Shown: in pieces, positions 33,003 to 40,739 of the stretch
Position numbering within the stretch: position 1 is the first letter of the stretch
Layout of the letters: every line of letters begins with the position of its first letter
Assembly (NCBI RefSeq): GCF_003369445.1
Contig: NZ_QRCU01000074.1
Location: 1-54,035, forward strand
DNA length: 54,035 nt
Direction of reading: 5' to 3'
Source of the DNA: Arthrobacter silvisoli
GTDB lineage: Bacteria; Actinomycetota; Actinomycetes; Actinomycetales; Micrococcaceae
Program-made: the position numbers and the translations under genes
The notes under the pieces: generated by a model
Seen by the model: the letters and a program-made list of their open reading frames with translations, nothing else
Databases searched by the model: none
Told to the model about the DNA's origin: nothing

Positions 33003-33355
33003 GTCTGCTCCTGTTCGGTTGTCGTGGCAGCCTGCGCCGCGGCGCCGACCTTCTGGTAGAACTCGTTGGCAAGCTTGGCAATCCGGGCTGCGTCGAGCTG
33101 CTGCCCGCCGTTGCGGGGCGTCACCGTGGCCATGACATGCGGCTGCCCATCAACACCGACAGAGACCTGCACGAGCCAACGCTGCCCCCAAGTCATCAGG
33201 GATGCCCCGGTGCGGAAGGAGACCATCTTGGTGAAGGGCGACGGCTCGACCTTCTTGTAAGGGCCGGACTCTACAACCTGCATGACGGCGCCGAAGACGC
33301 CTTCCACGGTGCCAGGCACCGCAATATCGAACTTCTGCTGAGAATTGGCATTCAT
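32999..33355 (-). CDS. cargo protein, possible SRPBCC fold (118 aa)
   Basis: The pattern FDIAVPGTVEGVFGAVMQVVES...WLVQVSVGVDG...AARIAKLANEFYQKVGA fits the helix-grip (SRPBCC/START-like) fold, though the identification is weak. The best start is ATG 33355, after GGGGGG; an upstream extension to 33490 is possible. It is co-transcribed with the 156-aa gene. Expression in the lysogen is likely from its position. Confidence 0.5.
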   Translation of the reverse strand: MNANSQQKFDIAVPGTVEGVFGAVMQVVESGPYKKVEPSPFTKMVSFRTGASLMTWGQRWLVQVSVGVDGQPHVMATVTPRNGGQQLDAARIAKLANEFYQKVGAAAQAATTTEQEQT

Positions 33356-33573
33356 AGCCAAAGCCCCCCATCTCATCGGACTGCGTCTTGCGGCAACGGA
33401 GAGCCGCATGTCCCACATCGTAGCGGGCGCTCGCGGGGACCGATTCCGGTGGCCTATCTGGTGGCCTAAGTTCTGGATAACCTGTTCCAACGGGGGTCAA
33501 TGCGAGGGGCGAAAATCCCGGATTCTTGCGGAAGTGGCTGACCGGTTTCGTGCTGGTCCGCCCAGATCGGAAA

Positions 33574-33617
33574 CTTAAAATCCGCAAAGTCAGGGTTCGA
33601 GTCCCTGCTGGGGCACT
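33574..33617 (+). other. tRNA 3'-end-like sequence, presumed prophage attachment core
   Basis: CTTAAAA at 33574-33580 reads as an anticodon loop (TAA), followed by a stem arm, a perfect T arm (CAGGG-loop-CCCTG, 33591-33607) and an acceptor-like CTGGGGCA. The 5' half of a tRNA is absent: no GCCCCAG acceptor strand lies upstream. A leucine tRNA would need a long variable arm, which is missing, so the isotype is uncertain. This is what a tyrosine-integrase att core at a prophage border looks like. Confidence 0.6.
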
Positions 33618-33727
33618 ACCGCCGCGGCCCGTTCTGCGCCCCCGCGCTCCACCGGGATTCCGCAAAATTCACACACTATTCTCAAGCCCGGAACAGGATT
33701 CCCCACAGGCAACGAGTGTTATAGGGA

Positions 33728-33743
33728 TGTGACCTGATTCACT
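33728..33743 (+). promoter_or_regulatory. CRP/GlxR-like site upstream of livK
   Basis: TGTGA-CCTGAT-TCACT matches the TGTGA-N6-TCACA consensus of cAMP-receptor-type regulators at nine of ten conserved bases. It lies about 100 bases before the livK start in the 350-base gap that also holds the att core. A similar site precedes livH. Confidence 0.5.
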
Positions 33744-33843
33744 TATCTTCCCGGTCTGATTGCACTAGTTTGAGTCGTATTCAGGACTACCTGATCTATC
33801 GCATCAAAGGCAGTTCGCACCTTTCGATCGAGGAGACAAACAT

Positions 33844-35196
33844 ATGTTTGACCTTTCCCACGCGGCTCCGCGTGCAGCCAAGCTCACAGTGCTTGGCATC
33901 GGCGTCGCGTTCCTGGCTACGGCCTGCGGTGGTTCGCCAGCGCCCAGCGCGTCGTCGTCCAGCGCGCCGGCAGCCGGAGGTATCTCCTGCCCTGCACCGA
34001 GCGCAAGCGCGAGCGCAGGCAGCAGCGAGGCCCCCTCCACGGGGCCGGTACCGCCGTCGACCACCACGACCGATGTCCCCCTGAAGCTGGGGTCCCTGTT
34101 GCCGACGACCGGCAACCTGGCTTTCCTCGGCCCACCTGAAATCGCCGGTGTGAACCTCGCCGTCAAGGAAGTGAACGCCGCGGGCGGCGTGCTCGGCAAG
34201 CCGGTCCAGGTGACCCACCGCGACTCCGGCGACACCAAGACCGACACCGCCACCCAGTCCGCCACCGCGCTGCTGGCAGGCGGGGCGCAGGCCATTGTCG
34301 GTGCCGCGTCCTCCTCCGTGTCGAAGACCGTGATCAACCAGATCACCGGCGCCGGCGTCATCCAGTTCTCGCCAGCGAACACCTCCCCGGACTTCACCAC
34401 CTGGGACGACAAGGGCCTCTACTGGCGCACCGCTCCGTCGGACGTCCTGCAGGGCAAGGTCCTCGGCAACTACATCGCCACCTGTGGCGCCCAGACCGTT
34501 GGCATGATCGTGCTTAACGACGCTTACGGAACCGGCCTGCAGAAGTACGTGAAGGAATCCTTCGAGGGCGCAGGCGGCAAGGTCGTCTCCGAAGAGCTGT
34601 ACAACACGGGCGACTCCCAGTTCCAGGCCCAGGTGGACAAGGTGGTGGCAGCGAAGCCGGATGCGATCGTGCTGATCACCTTCGACGAAGCGAAGTCCAT
34701 CATCCCGCTGCTGGCGGCCAAGGGCATCCCCGGAAAGCAGCTGTTCCTGGTGGACGGCAACACCTCCGATTACAGCAAGGTCTTCAAGGCCGGCACCATG
34801 ACCGGAGCCCACGGCACCTTCCCGGGTACCTTCACGAAGGACGCCTTCAAGAAGTCGCTCCTGACGGTGGACCCGAAGCTGAAGGACTTCACCTACGGTG
34901 GCGAGTCCTATGACGCCGTGAACCTGATCGCGCTGGCTTCCGAAGCAGCCAAGAGCACCAAGGGCGTGGACATCGCCAAGAAGCTCAAGGAAGTCTCCGA
35001 AGGCGGCGAGAAGTGCTTCGACTACGCTTCCTGCGTGACCCTGCTGCGCAACGGGAAGGACATCGACTACGACGGCAAGTCCGGTCCGGTCACCTTCTCC
35101 GACGCCGGCGACCCCACGGAAGCCTACATCGGTATCTACGAGTACAAGGATGACAACACCTTGAGCCCGGTCCAGGAAGAGTTCGGCAAGCTGTAA
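33844..35196 (+). CDS. livK: branched-chain amino acid ABC transporter substrate-binding lipoprotein
   Basis: A 450-aa lipoprotein: N-terminal signal peptide with lipobox LATAC, C28 the lipidated residue, then a Ser/Pro linker (30-75). A Leu/Ile/Val-binding type I periplasmic-binding fold follows (LKLGSLLPTTGNLAFLGPPEIAG, YDAVNLIALA). It captures branched-chain amino acids or related ligands and delivers them to the convergent LivHMGF. ATG follows GAGGAG. It is separated from livF by a bidirectional terminator. Confidence 0.9.
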   Translation: MFDLSHAAPRAAKLTVLGIGVAFLATACGGSPAPSASSSSAPAAGGISCPAPSASASAGSSEAPSTGPVPPSTTTTDVPLKLGSLLPTTGNLAFLGPPEIAGVNLAVKEVNAAGGVLGKPVQVTHRDSGDTKTDTATQSATALLAGGAQAIVGAASSSVSKTVINQITGAGVIQFSPANTSPDFTTWDDKGLYWRTAPSDVLQGKVLGNYIATCGAQTVGMIVLNDAYGTGLQKYVKESFEGAGGKVVSEELYNTGDSQFQAQVDKVVAAKPDAIVLITFDEAKSIIPLLAAKGIPGKQLFLVDGNTSDYSKVFKAGTMTGAHGTFPGTFTKDAFKKSLLTVDPKLKDFTYGGESYDAVNLIALASEAAKSTKGVDIAKKLKEVSEGGEKCFDYASCVTLLRNGKDIDYDGKSGPVTFSDAGDPTEAYIGIYEYKDDNTLSPVQEEFGKL

Positions 35197-35211
35197 GCCG
35201 GCCCCTCCAGC

Positions 35212-35255
35212 CACAAAGGAAGCCCCGGAGCGAACGCTCCGGGGCTTCCTTTGTG
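35212..35255. terminator. bidirectional terminator livK / livF
   Basis: A perfect 20-bp stem (35212-35231 with 35236-35255) and GAAC loop between convergent genes, with A/T stretches in the outer stem that give T-rich tails on each strand. Confidence 0.9.
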
Positions 35256-35288
35256 TGGTCTCGGGTTGGTGTGGTCTTCGGGTTGGCC

Positions 35289-36074
35289 CTACTGGCCCTC
35301 GCCCTCCACGGTGTCCGCGAGGGTGCCCAGGTACAGCTGGATGACCTTGGGGTCCTTCATGAGCTCCCTGCCGGTTCCGGTGTACGCGTCCTTGCCCTGG
35401 TCCAGGACGTAGCCGCGGTCGCAGATCTGCAGGCAGCGGCGGGCGTTCTGTTCGACCATGATCACGGACACGCCTGCCCGGTTGATTTCGTGGACCCGCA
35501 GGAACGTCTCGTCCTGCTTGACCGGGGAGAGGCCTGCCGAGGGTTCGTCGAGCAGCAGCACGGCCGGATCCATCATCAGGGCCCGTCCCATGGCCACCAT
35601 CTGGCGTTCACCGCCTGAGAGCGAGCCCGCACGCTGGGCACGGCGCCGGCCGAGCTCAGGGAAAAGCTCGGTGACGAACTCGAAGCGCTCCGCGAAGGCC
35701 TTGGGCCGCTGGAACAGGCCCATCTGGAGGTTCTCCTCGATGGTCAGCGCCGCGAACACGTTGTTGGTCTGCGGCACGAAGCCCAGGCCCTGGGCAACCA
35801 GTTTGTTGGCCTTGAGCCCCGTGAGGTCCTTGCCGTGCACCACCACCGAACCCGAGTGCACCTTCACCAGGCCGAACATGGCCTTGAGCAGGGTCGACTT
35901 GCCGGCGCCGTTCGGCCCGATGATGCCGATCAGTTCGCCCTTGCGGGCCTCGATACTGCAGCCGTTGAGGATGTTGACGCCGGGCAGGTAGCCTGCCACC
36001 AGGTCCGTGACCTTGACGACGGCCTCCCCGGCAGGCTTGCTGCTTGCAGCCGGCATGGCGCTGGTGGCGCTCAT
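35289..36074 (-). CDS. livF: branched-chain amino acid ABC transporter ATP-binding protein
   Basis: A 261-aa ATPase with Walker A GPNGAGKST, signature LSGGERQMVAMGRAL and Walker B VLLLDEPSAGLSP. It is the LivF-type subunit that powers import with LivG. The first 20 residues are a Ser/Ala-rich extension before the usual start of the domain. The start overlaps the livG stop (ATGA). Confidence 0.95.
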   Translation of the reverse strand: MSATSAMPAASSKPAGEAVVKVTDLVAGYLPGVNILNGCSIEARKGELIGIIGPNGAGKSTLLKAMFGLVKVHSGSVVVHGKDLTGLKANKLVAQGLGFVPQTNNVFAALTIEENLQMGLFQRPKAFAERFEFVTELFPELGRRRAQRAGSLSGGERQMVAMGRALMMDPAVLLLDEPSAGLSPVKQDETFLRVHEINRAGVSVIMVEQNARRCLQICDRGYVLDQGKDAYTGTGRELMKDPKVIQLYLGTLADTVEGEGQ

Positions 36075-37072
36075 CTGCCTTCCTCCTCTTCCAGATGGGC
36101 TTCGACGGCCTCCGGCGCGATGATGCCGGCGTCCTCCGTGCCCACGATCGATTCTTCGTCCGCTTCGAGTTCGGCCTCGAGCTCCCGGATGCCTTGTGCG
36201 TCGCCGAGGTCGACGTCGTGGTGGGCGCCCAGGTAGGCATCAATCACTGCGGGGTCCTTCATGACTTCGCCGGGCGGGCCTTCGGCGACGATCCGCCCTT
36301 CGGCCATTACCACGACCCAGTCGGCGATGTGCCGCACCATGTTCATGTCGTGCTCGACGAACAGGACGGTCATGCCTTCGGCCTTGAGGTTTTTGATGTG
36401 GTCCAGGAGGGACTGTGTGAGCGCCGGGTTGACGCCGGCCATGGGTTCATCCAGCATCACCAGCTTGGGCTGCACCATCAGGGAGCGGGCCATTTCCAGC
36501 AGTTTCCGCTGGCCGCCGGACAGGGACGCCGCGTAGTCGTCCTTCTTGGCATCCAGCTTGAACTTCTCCAGCAGCACGTCGGCCTGCTTGGTGATCTCCC
36601 GTTCCCGGCCGCCCCAGATGTTCTTGAACAGGGCCTTGGACAGCCGTTCGCCCGGCTGCTGTGCCGCTCCCAGCCGCATGTTCTCCATGACGGTCAGCTT
36701 GCCCATCACCTTGGTCAGCTGGAAGGTGCGCACCATGCCCATGCGTGCCAACTTGTAGGAGGAGACGCCGGCGATGTCTTTGCCTTCGAAGGTCCACGCC
36801 CCGGAATGGGGGGTGTCGAAGCCTGTCAGCAGGTTGAACAGGGTGGTCTTGCCGGCGCCGTTCGGGCCGATCAGTGCGGTGATTTTGTGTCGCGGAATTT
36901 CGAGGTGTTCGACGTCGACGGCGCTGATGCCGCCGAAGTTCCGGGTGACGTTGTCTGCCACCAAGATCGGGTCCCGCTTCTTGCAGCCCGGGAGGTTTTC
37001 GCCGACGGCGATTGCCCGGGAATCTGTCATGTAGTCGATGTTCCCTGGGTTCTGATCGTTGGTCTCGCTCAT
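36071..37072 (-). CDS. livG: branched-chain amino acid ABC transporter ATP-binding protein
   Basis: A 333-aa ATPase with GPNGAGKTTLFNLLTG, LSGGQRKLLEMARSL and LVMLDEPMAGVNP. It has a 30-residue N-terminal extension and a strongly acidic C-terminal tail (about 285-333) absent from most LivG proteins. It overlaps livM and livF by four bases each. Confidence 0.95.
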   Translation of the reverse strand: MSETNDQNPGNIDYMTDSRAIAVGENLPGCKKRDPILVADNVTRNFGGISAVDVEHLEIPRHKITALIGPNGAGKTTLFNLLTGFDTPHSGAWTFEGKDIAGVSSYKLARMGMVRTFQLTKVMGKLTVMENMRLGAAQQPGERLSKALFKNIWGGREREITKQADVLLEKFKLDAKKDDYAASLSGGQRKLLEMARSLMVQPKLVMLDEPMAGVNPALTQSLLDHIKNLKAEGMTVLFVEHDMNMVRHIADWVVVMAEGRIVAEGPPGEVMKDPAVIDAYLGAHHDVDLGDAQGIRELEAELEADEESIVGTEDAGIIAPEAVEAHLEEEEGR

Positions 37073-38040
37073 GCGAACGCCAGCTCCTTTTTGTTACCGA
37101 AGACGCCCTGCGGCCTGAAGATCATCAGGAGCATCAGGGCGAGGCCCACCAGGATGAAGCGCAACTGGCCGGCCTGGACGATCGAGAGGAAAGTGATCGC
37201 ACCGGACTCGATGAGTCCTGCGAGCAGGTTTTGGGTCAACGACAGCACCACCCAGAAGATCATGGCGCCGACAATCGGGCCCAGCACCGTGGACATGCCG
37301 CCAAGGAGCAGCACCGTCCACAGGAAAAAGGTGAGCTCAGTTGCGTAGTTGGCCGGCTGCACCGATCCGCGGGGGAGGGTGAACAGGAGCCCGGCCAAGG
37401 CGCCGAGGATGCCGCCGATCACCAGGGCTTGCATCTTGTAGGCGTAGACGTTCTTGCCCAGGGAGCGGACGGCGTTCTCATCCTCGCGGATACCCTTGAG
37501 CACGCGGCCCCAGGGGCTGCGCATCAGGAGCCAGACGAGGACAGCGCACAGGATCACGATGGTCCAGCTGACGATGCGGACGTAGAACTCCCGGTTGCTC
37601 CACCCGAAGATGTAGGTTCCGGCCGGGAAGGGGTTGAAGGAATCGAATTCCCGCTGGAAAGAAGACAGACCATCCGCGGAGCCGGTCACCCGGAACAAGG
37701 TATTGGTGGTGACGATGTACCGGATGATTTCAGCCGCGGCGATGGTGACGATGGCCAGGTAGTCGGCGCGCAGGCGCAGGGTGGGAACGCCGAGCAGGAG
37801 CCCGAAGGTGACTGAGCAGAGCAACGCGATCAGGAACCCGACCACGAACGGAACCTTGAAGGTGAGCGTCGAAATGGCGAAGCCGTAGGCGCCCACCGCC
37901 ATGAAACCGGCCTGGCCGAAGTTCAGCAGGCCCGAGTAGCCGAAGTGGACGGCGAGGCCAAGCGCGGCAAGGGCGTAGGCCGCCGTCGTCGGGGTGACGA
38001 TTTCGCCGAGGGCGAGAGAGAGGATGTTTCCGAAATCCAT
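37069..38040 (-). CDS. livM: branched-chain amino acid ABC transporter permease
   Basis: A 323-aa membrane protein with about eight to ten hydrophobic segments and the conserved LivM stretches GYSGLLNFGQAGFMAVGAYG and SPWGRVLKGIREDENAVRSLG. It pairs with LivH to form the import channel. It starts nine bases after livH. Confidence 0.95.
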   Translation of the reverse strand: MDFGNILSLALGEIVTPTTAAYALAALGLAVHFGYSGLLNFGQAGFMAVGAYGFAISTLTFKVPFVVGFLIALLCSVTFGLLLGVPTLRLRADYLAIVTIAAAEIIRYIVTTNTLFRVTGSADGLSSFQREFDSFNPFPAGTYIFGWSNREFYVRIVSWTIVILCAVLVWLLMRSPWGRVLKGIREDENAVRSLGKNVYAYKMQALVIGGILGALAGLLFTLPRGSVQPANYATELTFFLWTVLLLGGMSTVLGPIVGAMIFWVVLSLTQNLLAGLIESGAITFLSIVQAGQLRFILVGLALMLLMIFRPQGVFGNKKELAFA

Positions 38041-38049
38041 TGCTTGCTC

Positions 38050-39387
38050 CTAACCCACACGCTCACGCCGGCCGAGGATGCCCTGCGGACGGAAGAGAAG
38101 GACCACGATCATGACGACGAGTGCGCCGACGTACTTCAGGTCCGGTGGCAGCACGAGGCTGGTCAGTTCGATGAAGATGCCGACAACCAATGACCCGACC
38201 AGGGCGCCGAACACGGTGCCGAGGCCGCCGAGGGTCACGCCGGCAAAGATGGCAAGCAGGATCTGCGTTCCCATGTCCCAGGTGACGCCGGGACGGTAGT
38301 ACGCCCAGAGGATGCCGCCCAAGGCGGCCAGGAACCCGCCGACCACCCAGACAACCCGGATGACGCGGTCCACGTCAATGCCCGAGGCGGCGGCCAGTGC
38401 CGGGTTGTCCGCCACGGCGCGCGTGGCCTTCCCGAGCCGGGTCTTGAGCAGGAGCAGGCCGAGGCCCGCGATCACCACGGCGGAGATCAACAGGGACCAG
38501 AGCGTGTTCGGCGAGACCGAAATCGGCCCGAGCTGCACGTCCGTGACCTGCGAACCGGGGAGCTGCTGGGTGTCGCCGCCGAAGAAGAACTGGAAAACGT
38601 ACCGGGCAGCCAGGGCCAGGCCGATCGAGACGATCATCATCGGCACCAGGCCGGTGCCGCGGCGCCGCAGCGGACGCCAGAGTCCGGCGTCCTGGATGTA
38701 CCCGAAGGCGGCTCCCACGACAAGGGCCAGCGCGATCGCCAGCCAGACGGGCAGCCCCCAGGCGTTGAAGGCGAAGACACCGAGGGCGCCGATGGTCACC
38801 ATCTCGCCGTGGGCGAAGTTGGTCAGGCCGGTCGTTCCGAAGATCAAGGACAAGCCCACCGACGCCAGGGCCAGGAGCATGCCGAAGCTCACCCCGGCCA
38901 CGAGGCGGTTGAGCAGGTCCTGCCCGAAGTCCTGGCCTTGGACCACGATGCCCTTGCCGAAGGCGAAGATCACCGACAGATTGGACGTCTGGCTGAAGGA
39001 AACGTCCCGCGGGTTCTGCTGGCCTTCGGCGAGCTTGATGCCGTTCGGCAGGGTGGAGGTATCCAGTTCAACGGTGTAGGTGCCCTTGGACGGCACCGGG
39101 ATGGTCCACGAGCCGTTGGCGCCCGATGTCGCCGTGCCTTCGAAATTGTTGCCTCTGGCCGTGATCCGGACGCCGGGGATCGGCGCGCGGGCGTCGTCGC
39201 GGAGGAAGCCGCTGATGCTGTTTTGGAAACCTTGTTGAGCGGGCGACGGCGAAGGCGAAGGGGTGACTGCCTGCGCGGCGGGTGCTGCCAGCAGCAGTGC
39301 TGCCACGAGGATCGCGAAAAGCGCCCCCACGACGTGCCGCAGTCCCGCATACGGTCTCTTGGACCGCTTTCTGCTTGTGCTTCTCAA
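38050..39387 (-). CDS. livH: branched-chain amino acid ABC permease with extra N-terminal exported domain
   Basis: Residues from about 155 onward are a normal LivH permease (LIFGTTGLTNFAHGEMVTIGA, GKATRAVADNPALAAASGID). Before this is an unusual 150-residue extension: a basic start, a hydrophobic signal-like helix, a Pro/Ser linker, and a carboxypeptidase-regulatory/CNA-B-like beta domain (SISGFLRDDARAPIPGVRITARG). The TTG at 39387 is preferred because GGAAGG lies 9 bases upstream; an ATG at 39429 adds 14 residues with no ribosome binding site. Confidence 0.9.
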   Translation of the reverse strand: MRSTSRKRSKRPYAGLRHVVGALFAILVAALLLAAPAAQAVTPSPSPSPAQQGFQNSISGFLRDDARAPIPGVRITARGNNFEGTATSGANGSWTIPVPSKGTYTVELDTSTLPNGIKLAEGQQNPRDVSFSQTSNLSVIFAFGKGIVVQGQDFGQDLLNRLVAGVSFGMLLALASVGLSLIFGTTGLTNFAHGEMVTIGALGVFAFNAWGLPVWLAIALALVVGAAFGYIQDAGLWRPLRRRGTGLVPMMIVSIGLALAARYVFQFFFGGDTQQLPGSQVTDVQLGPISVSPNTLWSLLISAVVIAGLGLLLLKTRLGKATRAVADNPALAAASGIDVDRVIRVVWVVGGFLAALGGILWAYYRPGVTWDMGTQILLAIFAGVTLGGLGTVFGALVGSLVVGIFIELTSLVLPPDLKYVGALVVMIVVLLFRPQGILGRRERVG

Positions 39388-39484
39388 GATGGAGAACCTT
39401 CCACATTGGGGGTGGTCCCGGTGCGCCATTGCAGCCGGAGCGAACGGTCATGGGCCAGGCGCACAGCTTCCGTAGCCTCCGCTG

Positions 39485-39500
39485 TGTGACATGCATCACC
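39485..39500. promoter_or_regulatory. CRP/GlxR-like site upstream of livHMGF
   Basis: TGTGACATGCATCACC matches TGTGA-N6-TCACA at nine of ten conserved bases, about 100 bases before the livH start in the 315-base divergent gap shared with the Bax1-I gene. It matches the arrangement upstream of livK. Confidence 0.55.
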
Positions 39501-39744
39501 CATGCGTGCTTATGCTACCGCCGAGCGAGCGCGAATAATGCTGTGCGCGGGGGCTCCGGAGGTCGCGATCAGATAACAACTGTGAAGTCCAAGGCAACAA
39601 TATGTTCAGCGTGGCTAAAGGAAATCCGCCAAGTGCCGGGGTGTTCCTAAACTGTGGCGGCAAGTGGAACTTTCCCGGTCCGCCGTGCGTAGGACTTGGT
39701 AGCGTGAATTATCACTTCGCCCCTATTCAGGAGGACAACCCACC

Positions 39745-40680
39745 ATGGCACTCGGCGGCAACCCGATCTTCAACGGAAAGAACTTCCGTGGGGCCACGCA
39801 GGCACCGCCTGTTCCTGCGAATCCTTACGGCCAAAGCCCCTACGCCCAGAACCCCTATGGCCAGAATCCGTACGCCCAGAACCCCTATGGCCAGAACCCC
39901 TATGGCCAGCCGGGCTGGCAGGCCCAGCAGCCGGGCTTGAGCAGCGAGCAGCTCGAGCAGATGTACCAGCGGCCGGCCGCCGGTCCGGTCGAAACCGGCC
40001 GCATGACGTTCGACGACGTGATCATCAAGACCGCGGCCTGCCTCGCCGTGGTGGTCCTCGGCGCGGCTGTGACGCTGTTTGTGCCGATGGGCACCGCCAG
40101 CCTGTTGATGATTGTGGGCGCGCTCGGCGGCTTTGTCCTGGCCATGGTCAATACTTTCAAGAAGCAGCCCTCGCCGGCCCTGATCCTCTCCTACGCGGGC
40201 CTCGAAGGCCTGTTCCTGGGTGGGCTCACCCGGATCCTGGACGGCTTGTTCCCGGGCGTCGGACTGCAGGCCGTCATAGGAACCCTCGCGGTGACCGGTG
40301 TGACTCTCCTGCTCTTCAAGAGCGGCAAGGTGCGCGCCACCCCGAAGGCAATGCGTTTCTTCATGATCGCCCTGATCGGCTACGCCGTCTTTGCCCTCAT
40401 CAACATGGTGATGATGTTGACGGGTGCCGTCACCGAGCCCTTCGGCCTGCGCACGAGCGTAGAGATCGCGGGCATTCCGCTGGGCGTCATCATCGGCCTC
40501 CTGGCCATTGGCCTGGCCGCGTTCTCGTTGATCATGGACTTCACCAGCATCGAGGAAGGCGTCCGCGCCGGCGCCCCGGAACGGTACTCCTGGATGGCTG
40601 CCTTCGGCCTGACCGTCACCCTCGTGTGGCTGTACGTCGAAATCATCCGCCTGTTGGCGATCCTGCGCGGCGACGACTAG
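39745..40680 (+). CDS. Bax inhibitor-1/YccA-family membrane protein
   Basis: A 311-aa protein with seven hydrophobic segments (from residue 95) and the family's LEGLFLGGLTRILD, IEEGVRAGAPERYSWMAAFGLTVTLVWLYVEIIRLLAIL-type end. Its N-terminal 95 residues contain six tandem five-residue repeats of NPYGQ type (26-55). Members of this family are pH-sensitive ion (calcium) leak channels. ATG follows CAGGAGGA. Confidence 0.85.
   Translation: MALGGNPIFNGKNFRGATQAPPVPANPYGQSPYAQNPYGQNPYAQNPYGQNPYGQPGWQAQQPGLSSEQLEQMYQRPAAGPVETGRMTFDDVIIKTAACLAVVVLGAAVTLFVPMGTASLLMIVGALGGFVLAMVNTFKKQPSPALILSYAGLEGLFLGGLTRILDGLFPGVGLQAVIGTLAVTGVTLLLFKSGKVRATPKAMRFFMIALIGYAVFALINMVMMLTGAVTEPFGLRTSVEIAGIPLGVIIGLLAIGLAAFSLIMDFTSIEEGVRAGAPERYSWMAAFGLTVTLVWLYVEIIRLLAILRGDD
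39820..39909 (+). repeat. 15-bp tandem repeats coding NPYGQ/NPYAQ
   Basis: Six in-frame 15-base units code for the pentapeptide repeat in the Bax1-I-like protein. The near-identical DNA (AACCCCTATGGCCAG) makes copy number likely to vary between strains. Confidence 0.85.
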
Positions 40681-40698
40681 CCACAGCAACAAGCAAGG

Positions 40699-40730
40699 AG
40701 AGAGGGCCCCGTTTCGGCGGGGCCCTCTCT
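40699..40730. terminator. bidirectional terminator, Bax1-I / thiolase
   Basis: A perfect 13-bp stem (40699-40711 with 40718-40730) with loop TTTCGG between convergent genes, followed by TCTTG. Confidence 0.85.
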
Positions 40731-40739
40731 TCTTGCGTC

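Noticed and set aside
33530..33617. A complete tRNA gene at the prophage end
   Set aside because: The 5' acceptor strand (GCCCCAG) and a proper D arm cannot be found upstream, so only the 3' part is present.
39820..39909. Short regular repeats considered as a CRISPR array
   Set aside because: The units are contiguous 15-mers inside a gene with no spacers.
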